Assembly (NCBI RefSeq): GCF_036174265.1
Contig: NZ_CP108055.1
Coordinates: forward strand, 4,154,001 to 4,218,000
Direction: 5' to 3'
DNA from: Streptomyces sp. NBC_00285
Lineage (GTDB): Bacteria > Actinomycetota > Actinomycetes > Streptomycetales > Streptomycetaceae
Length of the DNA stretch: 64,000 nucleotides
Each line of letters opens with the position of its first letter. Positions within the stretch are counted from its first letter, which is position 1. Below are positions 58,782 through 64,000 of this stretch, in pieces. A program made the position numbers and the translations under genes. A model generated the notes under the pieces. That model saw nothing but the letters and a program-made list of their open reading frames with translations. It had not been told where the DNA came from and searched no databases.

Positions 58782-58845
58782 CTCAGTTGGTTAGAGCAGC
58801 TGACTCTTAATCAGCGGGTCCGGGGTTCGAGTCCCTGGCGGCGCA
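58772..58845 (+). tRNA. tRNA-Lys (anticodon CTT)
   Basis: Complete cloverleaf: acceptor GCGCCGC/GCGGCGC with A as discriminator, anticodon loop CTCTTAA (CTT), T-loop TTCGAGT. CCA is not encoded. Bases 58772-58781 overlap the end of the preceding CDS, whose stop TAG is the first TAG of the tRNA (8th-10th base). A TAAGGT hexamer at 58751-58756 may be the -10 of its own promoter within the CDS. Confidence 0.97.
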
Positions 58846-58854
58846 CAGACAACG

Positions 58855-58882
58855 AAGGCCCCCCGTCAACACGGGGGGCCTT
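58855..58882 (+). terminator. Terminator after tRNA-Lys
   Basis: A 12-bp perfect stem (58855-58866 with 58871-58882) with CAAC loop, nine bases after the tRNA. Confidence 0.9.
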
Positions 58883-58897
58883 TCGCGTGCCCCACCC

Positions 58898-60181
58898 CTA
58901 CGGCGCCGTGATCTCCACGTTCCACGCCCCCGAGGCCGTTCGGTCCGCCACCTTCACCCGTACGCCCTCTCCCGGCACCGTGAAGCTCTCGCCCGTTTCG
59001 ACGGGGGCGTCCGCGAGGGGTGGGTAGACGGAGTTCTCCCAGCAGGCCTCGGTGCGGGGGTGGGCGTCGATGACCTGGACGGGGCCGCCGCCGGACGCGG
59101 CACCGCTGTGGACGCGGTAGACGAGCACGCCCTGCCGACAGACCGCCGCGTCATTGCCGACCGCCCCGCGTGCCTCGAAGGCGAGCGCGCTGTCGGTCCC
59201 GGTGCGCACGACGGCGAGTTTGGTGCCGCGCCCCGGTCCGAAGATCCCGGCGGGGCCGGGGCCGGCCTCCAGCGGCTCCAGCGTCAGCCGGACCGGCCGA
59301 GGTCCCCGTACGCACGCCACCTGCCGCCGCTCCAGCCAGCCGAGCTTCCACTTGTGCCAGGCGAACAGGTCGGGGGCGAGGCCGAACTGGCTGCCCATCA
59401 GGTCCCAGTCGCCGACGTACGTGTCCCAGTCGCCCTTGCCGTCCATCGGCCGGTGGTAGAGGTCCGGCAGGTCGAAGACGTGCCCGGTCTCGTGGGCCAG
59501 GACCAGCCGGTCAGGCGGGTGCTTCTCGAAGACCGTGACGACCCGCCGGATGTCCGTGCCGTCGGCACGCAGCGGGACGTCCAGGTTGACGACCTTCGTG
59601 GCGTCCGAGTCGACGCCGGGGGCGTCCGGGTCGGCGACGAAGTAGACGACGTCGTAGCGCGAGAAGTCGACCTGCCCGTCGGACGCGGCGAGCGCGTCAC
59701 GCAGGTAGGCGGCCCGGTCCTTGGCGCTCCAGTCGCGCTGTATGGCGTACGCCGTGGACGCGCGCGGCATCCGGATCCAGTGCCGCAGCGGGTGCGGGCG
59801 CAGGGTGAAGCGGCCGTAGGAGGCGCGCTCGAAGAAGCGGGTGGTGGCCGGGAAGTGATCGGCGGTCAGTTCGGCGGGGCTGGTCAGGGGGAGGGCGTCC
59901 GGGAAGGAGAGGAAGACCATCACCGCGTCGAGGGAGCGGGCCGGGCGCGGATAGGCCGTGTTCCAGGTGTCCACGCCCTCCGAGTGGTGGGCCTCGGTGC
60001 GTTCCAGGGTGCAGGGCTCCGAGGAGAAGGGTTCGGCGACCGACGGTCCGGTGACGAGGGACGTGGCGGCGAGGGCCGCCATCGTGGTGAACACGGCCGC
60101 GGTGCTGCGCAGTCGGGGGCGCGGAAGGGTGCGCGGAAACGGGCGCGGCAACTTGACCTCCGGGAGCGGTTCACGGGACAC
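58898..60181 (-). CDS. Secreted M6-family-like metalloprotease
   Basis: A 427-residue protein with a long basic N-terminal signal (hydrophobic core about residues 27-47, FTTMAALAATSLVTG, likely cleaved near 50). The zinc motif is LAHETGHVFDLPDLYH (H230, E231, H234 and the Met-turn-like DLMG near 262), the pattern of immune-inhibitor-A-type (M6) peptidases. It lacks the long multi-domain tail of classical M6 enzymes, being about half their length. GTG 60181 is used; the ribosome site is weak. Confidence 0.82.
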   Translation of the reverse strand: MSREPLPEVKLPRPFPRTLPRPRLRSTAAVFTTMAALAATSLVTGPSVAEPFSSEPCTLERTEAHHSEGVDTWNTAYPRPARSLDAVMVFLSFPDALPLTSPAELTADHFPATTRFFERASYGRFTLRPHPLRHWIRMPRASTAYAIQRDWSAKDRAAYLRDALAASDGQVDFSRYDVVYFVADPDAPGVDSDATKVVNLDVPLRADGTDIRRVVTVFEKHPPDRLVLAHETGHVFDLPDLYHRPMDGKGDWDTYVGDWDLMGSQFGLAPDLFAWHKWKLGWLERRQVACVRGPRPVRLTLEPLEAGPGPAGIFGPGRGTKLAVVRTGTDSALAFEARGAVGNDAAVCRQGVLVYRVHSGAASGGGPVQVIDAHPRTEACWENSVYPPLADAPVETGESFTVPGEGVRVKVADRTASGAWNVEITAP

Positions 60182-60465
60182 CGCACCCAGCCTGTGTGCG
60201 TTTGCGGTAATACGCCCTGTTTATCTGCACCGGATGAGTGAGATGGCGTGACCTGTCGAACCGCCCGACACCCCCGAATCGCTCACGGAACGTCACAAGC
60301 GGTCTCGGGCCCGAAGAACCCGTCCAGCTGCGGGCAGAAACGATCTGCCAGAAGGGGTTGCCGGTCATCGAGACTGGGCAATGGCTGGAAGGGCCTGGGG
60401 GCAACCTCTATGATCGGCACACTTTCCTGCGCGGACAGCGATCGAGTGCACTGCGGGAGCTAGCG
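60182..60465. promoter_or_regulatory. Upstream region of the PAS-GGDEF-EAL gene
   Basis: 284 bases without a gene. It contains half-sites like those in BldD boxes: AGTGA at 60237-60241, GTGAC at 60248-60252, TCAC at 60283-60286 and GTCAC at 60292-60296. The spacing does not form one classical BldD box, so this is only a hint. Confidence 0.35.
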
Positions 60466-62280
60466 GTGAACGGAACGTCCGAAGGGCCGGCGCCCGCGAC
60501 AGACCTCGACGGGGCAGCCGTAACAGAGAGTGACATCACTGCGCCTGCTCGTATCGAGCCCCCGGCGCACCGCGCGGCTTTCGCGGCGGCGCCGCTGGCC
60601 ATGGCGGTGGTGGACCGCGAGGGCACGGTCGTCGACGCCAACCCGGCCTTCGGCGAGCTGCTCGGCGCCGTGCCGGAGGAGCTGACCGGGGCGGTCGCCG
60701 CCGAACTGGTGGACCTGGCCTCGGACGCCCGTACCTGGCACGCGTACCGCGAGGTACTGCGCGGCCGGCAGGCGAAGCTGCGCTGCAAGCGCCGGCTCAA
60801 GCATCCCGACGGGCACTCGCTGTGGGCGCAGATCACGGTCGCGCCGCTGACGGAGGGCGCCGAGGGCTCCCCCGGTGTCCTGCTCTCCGTCGCCGACATC
60901 ACCGCCCGGCGTGAACTCCAGGCGCGGCTGCGGCACTTGCAGATGCACGACCCGGTGACCCGGCTGCCCAACCGCACCCTGTTCTTCGAGCGGCTGACCG
61001 CCGCGCTGGAGGCGGAGTCGTACGAACAGGGCGGCACGGGCCGGATCGGTCTGTGCTACCTGGACCTCGACGGCTTCCAGGCCGTCAACGACACCCTCGG
61101 CCACCGGGTCGGCGACCGGCTGCTGGCCGCTGTCGCCGAGCGCCTGACACGCTGCGCGGACGAGACGGGCCACGGCCGGGCGACCACTCCCCTGGTGGCG
61201 AGGCTGGGCGGCGACGAGTTCGCCCTGCTCGTCGAGGACTCCACGGGCACGGAACAGCTCGCCGACCTCGCCGAGTCGCTGTTGAAGGCCGTCCAGGCAC
61301 CCTTCGACATCTCCGGCCGGCGGCTGTCGGTGTCGGCGTCGATCGGGGTCGTGGAGCGGCAGGCGGAGGGCACCTCGGCGACGGGTCTGATGCAGGCCGC
61401 CGACACCACGCTGTACTGGGCCAAGGCCGACGGCAGGGACCGCTGGACGCTCTTCGACCCCGAGCGCAACGCCCACCGCGTGACCCGTCAGGCCCTCGCC
61501 TCGACGCTCCGCCCGGCCATCGAACGCGGCGAGTTCCAGCTGGAGTACCAGCCGCTGGTGGGCATGGAGGACGGCCGACTGCGCGGGGTCGAGGCGCTGG
61601 TGCGCTGGAACCACCCGCAGTTCGGGATGCTGGCGCCGAATCGGTTCATCGCACTGGCCGAGGAGGACGGTTCGATCGTCCCGCTCGGCCGCTGGATCCT
61701 GGTCACCGCCTGCCGCCAGGCCCGTCAGTGGCAGCTGGACCATCCCGACGAGCCGCCGATCTTCGTCAGTGTCAACGTGGCGGTCCGGCAGGTCTGGGAC
61801 TCCGACCTGGTCGCGGACGTGGCGAAGACCCTCGCGGAGACCGGCCTGGCCCCGCACCTGCTCCAGCTCGAACTCACCGAGTCGGCGGTGATGGGCTCCG
61901 CGGGCCGCCCGCTCCAGGCGCTCCAGGCGCTGAGCGACATGGGCGTCGGGATCGCCATCGACGACTTCGGCACCGGCTACTCGAACCTGGCCTACCTCAG
62001 CCGGCTGCCGGTCTCCGTCCTGAAACTGGACGGCTCCTTCGTGCGCGGATTCCAGTACGAGGGTGAGGGCGTCGCCCCCAACCCGGCCGACGAGGTCGTC
62101 GTCGAGGCGATGATCCAGCTCGCCCACCGCCTGGGCCTCACCGTCACCGCGGAGTGCGTGGAGACCTCGGCCCAGGCCAGCCGCCTGCGCCGGATCGGCT
62201 GCGACACCGGCCAGGGGTGGCTGTACTCGCGGCCGGTGTCGCCGGATCGCATCTCCGGGCTGATGGAGGCCCAGGTCTGA
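60466..62280 (+). CDS. cdgA: PAS-GGDEF-EAL protein, probable CdgA
   Basis: A 604-residue cytoplasmic c-di-GMP enzyme from GTG 60466, with a GGGAG just upstream (a more upstream frame is open but has no ribosome site). PAS domain about 36-150, GGDEF domain with intact GGDEF at 248-252 and EAL domain with intact EAL at 376-378 and DDFGTGYSNLAYL downstream. No RxxD inhibitory site precedes the GGDEF. In S. coelicolor a gene with this domain order at the matching place is cdgA, a BldD target that affects sporulation; identity here rests on that gene order. Confidence 0.85.
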   Translation: MNGTSEGPAPATDLDGAAVTESDITAPARIEPPAHRAAFAAAPLAMAVVDREGTVVDANPAFGELLGAVPEELTGAVAAELVDLASDARTWHAYREVLRGRQAKLRCKRRLKHPDGHSLWAQITVAPLTEGAEGSPGVLLSVADITARRELQARLRHLQMHDPVTRLPNRTLFFERLTAALEAESYEQGGTGRIGLCYLDLDGFQAVNDTLGHRVGDRLLAAVAERLTRCADETGHGRATTPLVARLGGDEFALLVEDSTGTEQLADLAESLLKAVQAPFDISGRRLSVSASIGVVERQAEGTSATGLMQAADTTLYWAKADGRDRWTLFDPERNAHRVTRQALASTLRPAIERGEFQLEYQPLVGMEDGRLRGVEALVRWNHPQFGMLAPNRFIALAEEDGSIVPLGRWILVTACRQARQWQLDHPDEPPIFVSVNVAVRQVWDSDLVADVAKTLAETGLAPHLLQLELTESAVMGSAGRPLQALQALSDMGVGIAIDDFGTGYSNLAYLSRLPVSVLKLDGSFVRGFQYEGEGVAPNPADEVVVEAMIQLAHRLGLTVTAECVETSAQASRLRRIGCDTGQGWLYSRPVSPDRISGLMEAQV

Positions 62281-62283
62281 CCG

Positions 62284-63372
62284 TCAGGCCGTCGGCAACC
62301 CGTAGGCGTCCGCGAGGAGTTCGTAGGAGCGCAGGCGTACGTCGCCGCTGTGGGCGTTGCCCGTGAGCATCAGTTCGTCGGCGCCGGTGCGCTTGTGGAG
62401 GTCGTCGAGGCCGGAGCGGACCTCGTCAGGGGTGCCGTGGATGACGTTGGCGTTCCAGGAGTTGGCGAACTCCTCCTCCATGGGGCTGAACTCGTAGGCC
62501 TCGGCCTCCTCGGGGGTGGGGACCAGGCCGGGGCGGCCGGTGCGCAGCCGGATCATGCTGAGGGCGGCGGCGCGGACCTGGCGGCGGGCCTCCTTCTCCT
62601 CGTCCGTGGCGAGGGCGGAGACGCCGATGAGGGCGTACGGCTCGTCGAGGATCGCGGAGGGCCGGAAGGACTCGCGGTAGAGGTCCAGGGCCGGGACGGT
62701 GTTCTGCGCCGAGAAGTGGTGCGCGAAGGCGAACGGCAGGCCGAGGGTGCCGGCCAGCCTGGCGCTGAACCCGGAGGAGCCGAGCAGCCACAGAGGCGGC
62801 CGGTGCGGGGACTGGACACCGCCGGGCGAGGTCGCCTGGACCGGGCCGGGTACCGCGTGGATACGGCGGTAGGGGTGGCCGTCGGGGAAGTCGTCGTCCA
62901 GGAAGCGGGTGAGTTCGGCGAGCTGCTCGGGGAAGTCGTCGGCGCCCTCGTTGAGCCGGTCCGTGCGGCGCAGGGCCGCGGCGGTGGCGCCGTCGGTGCC
63001 GGGAGCCCGGCCGAGGCCCAGGTCGATACGGCCCGGGGCCATCGCCTCCAGGGTGCCGAACTGTTCCGCGATCACCAGCGGGGCGTGGTTGGGGAGCATG
63101 ACGCCGCCCGAGCCGAGCCGGATGCGGGTGGTGTGGGCGGCGAGGTGGGCGAGGATCACCGCGGGCGACGAGGACGCCACGCCCGGCATGGAGTGGTGCT
63201 CGGCGATCCAGTAGCGGTGGAAGCCGCGGGACTCCGTGAGCTTGGCGATGGCGACGCTGGTGCGCAGGGCGTCGGTGGCCGTGCGTCCGGCGCCGACGGT
63301 GACCAGGTCGAGCACCGAGAGAGGTACTGGGGCGGTGCCCTGTGCAGTACCTCGGATCTCGTCTTCCGCCAC
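62284..63372 (-). CDS. Luciferase-like (LLM) flavin-dependent monooxygenase
   Basis: A 362-residue TIM-barrel bacterial-luciferase-like monooxygenase (MsnO8-type LLM class). The N-terminal VPLSVLDLVTVGAGRTATDAL segment, YWIAEHHSMPGVASSSPAV, the GSGGVMLPNHAPLVIAEQFG FMN region and the WLLGSSGFSARLA segment are typical. GTG 63372 is preferred because AGGAGG (63382-63387) suits it; ATG 63393 lies above that site. Substrate unknown. It is convergent with the cdgA gene, three bases apart. Confidence 0.85.
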   Translation of the reverse strand: MAEDEIRGTAQGTAPVPLSVLDLVTVGAGRTATDALRTSVAIAKLTESRGFHRYWIAEHHSMPGVASSSPAVILAHLAAHTTRIRLGSGGVMLPNHAPLVIAEQFGTLEAMAPGRIDLGLGRAPGTDGATAAALRRTDRLNEGADDFPEQLAELTRFLDDDFPDGHPYRRIHAVPGPVQATSPGGVQSPHRPPLWLLGSSGFSARLAGTLGLPFAFAHHFSAQNTVPALDLYRESFRPSAILDEPYALIGVSALATDEEKEARRQVRAAALSMIRLRTGRPGLVPTPEEAEAYEFSPMEEEFANSWNANVIHGTPDEVRSGLDDLHKRTGADELMLTGNAHSGDVRLRSYELLADAYGLPTA

Positions 63373-63567
63373 GGTGGGGTGCCTCCTGCTCATGTGCCGT
63401 GCGCTGTCGTCCTGGCCACAACAGGAGAGTGTCCCCGGTTATTCCCGGGTGTGGTCACACGTCTCCCTGGATCCTCATCTTCCGTATCCCGTGCGGCAGT
63501 TGACCGCTTGCCGCAAGGTCCCCCGGGTACCCGGCGCGCACCACCTCACCAACCGGAGGGATCGCCC

Positions 63568-63961
63568 ATGACGCGGGAGAACACGTCACGGCCGTCGGAG
63601 CCAGGACGGCTGCAACCCGGTACCAGGCAGCACGCCGAAGCACCGTCCGCCCGGATCGGCGACATCGCGTGGACCGCCCCAGGAACGGCAGGCCATGCGC
63701 GACCTGGTCGAGGCCCGGCTGCACCGCACCCGGCACCGGGTCGCGGCCCAGGTCCTCCTCGCCGTCATGCTCTGCGGGGTCGTGGCGGCGACGGCCCTGA
63801 CCGCGAGCCTGCCGCGGACCCTCGGCATGGCCCTGTTCGCCGGGGTCTTCCTCGGCCGGCTGATCCTTTACGGGAACCGCCAGTGCCAGCGACTGTGCGC
63901 CATGCGCGCGGAACTCACCGCCGAAGCCGCCGCCGCGGACCGCACGGACCGTCGGCAGTGA
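63568..63961 (+). pseudogene. Small membrane-protein gene with a one-base frameshift (or sequencing indel)
   Basis: GGAGGG at 63555-63560 precedes ATG 63568, whose frame runs MTRENTSRPSEPGRLQPG to IGDIAWTA and then becomes Arg/Pro-rich. The next frame, from 63680, gives QERQAMRDLVEARLHRTRH, then two hydrophobic helices (VLLAVMLCGVVAATAL, MALFAGVFLGRLILYG) to the stop at 63959-63961. Deleting one C of the four-C run at 63677-63680 joins them into a natural protein of about 130 residues. The 88-residue part from ATG 63695 could also be a shorter gene, but it has no proper ribosome site. Confidence 0.7.
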
Positions 63962-64000
63962 GTCCCTGAACAGCGCGCAGCGCACACCGCATCTCAGACC

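Overview
The window is about 64 kb of high-GC chromosomal DNA with strong third-position GC bias, frequent GTG/TTG starts and tightly overlapping operons. Gene content and order (speB, leucine-catabolism operon, desEFABCD, glmS, adpA-orn, cebR-cebEFG-bglC, a PAS-GGDEF-EAL gene) match what I recall of the Streptomyces coelicolor SCO277x-SCO281x core region, so this is almost certainly a Streptomyces. I saw no IS element, prophage, integrase, rRNA or CRISPR array.

Layout. 0-4 kb: a TPP-enzyme gene (cut by the window edge) coupled to an agmatinase-type ureohydrolase, divergent from a PucR-type activator, then a conserved protein of unknown function. 4-12.6 kb: acyl-CoA metabolism: TesB thioesterase, an acyl-CoA dehydrogenase, a TetR regulator, and the divergent accD1-accA1-hmgL-acdH operon for leucine/isovalerate breakdown, with a pair of 16-bp palindromes between them. 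12.6-19.9 kb: the desferrioxamine cluster, with two iron boxes (before desE and before desA) and a strong terminator after desD. 20-28.5 kb: a membrane protein joining an anti-sigma-type zinc finger to a beta-trefoil lectin, a DUF4429 protein, a Tat-exported phosphoesterase, glmS, a YaaH-type membrane protein and a universal stress protein. 28.5-31.1 kb: adpA (with an in-frame TTA codon), oligoribonuclease, tRNA-His. 31.2-37.5 kb: cello-oligosaccharide regulon with two CebR operators. 37.5-44.1 kb: five-gene operon of an ABC importer plus GH36 and GH42 galactosidases. 44.2-52.3 kb: a CBM2-GH18 chitinase, a two-component pair, a spermidine-synthase-like protein, an XRE/TPR regulator with an internal twin-arginine motif, and a histidine phosphatase. 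52.5-57.6 kb: a PAP2 membrane protein followed by a three-gene module: an Fe-S RecB/Cas4-type nuclease, an unknown 530-residue protein and an SF1 helicase. 57.7-64 kb: small conserved genes, tRNA-Lys overlapping a CDS stop, a secreted M6-type metalloprotease, a probable cdgA, a luciferase-like oxidoreductase and a frameshifted small membrane-protein gene.

How the parts work together. Two sugar-uptake operons carry binding protein and permeases but no ATPase, so both must use an ATPase encoded elsewhere (MsiK in Streptomyces). AdpA and the probable CdgA put two developmental control genes in one window. The most interesting candidate system is the nuclease-unknown-helicase operon at 53.3-57.6 kb, which looks like a split version of the Dna2 arrangement. 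A second point is a pair of small divergent proteins (49.5 and 58.2 kb) that share motifs with each other and, from memory, resemble part of the bifunctional primase-polymerase-like proteins of streptomycetes.
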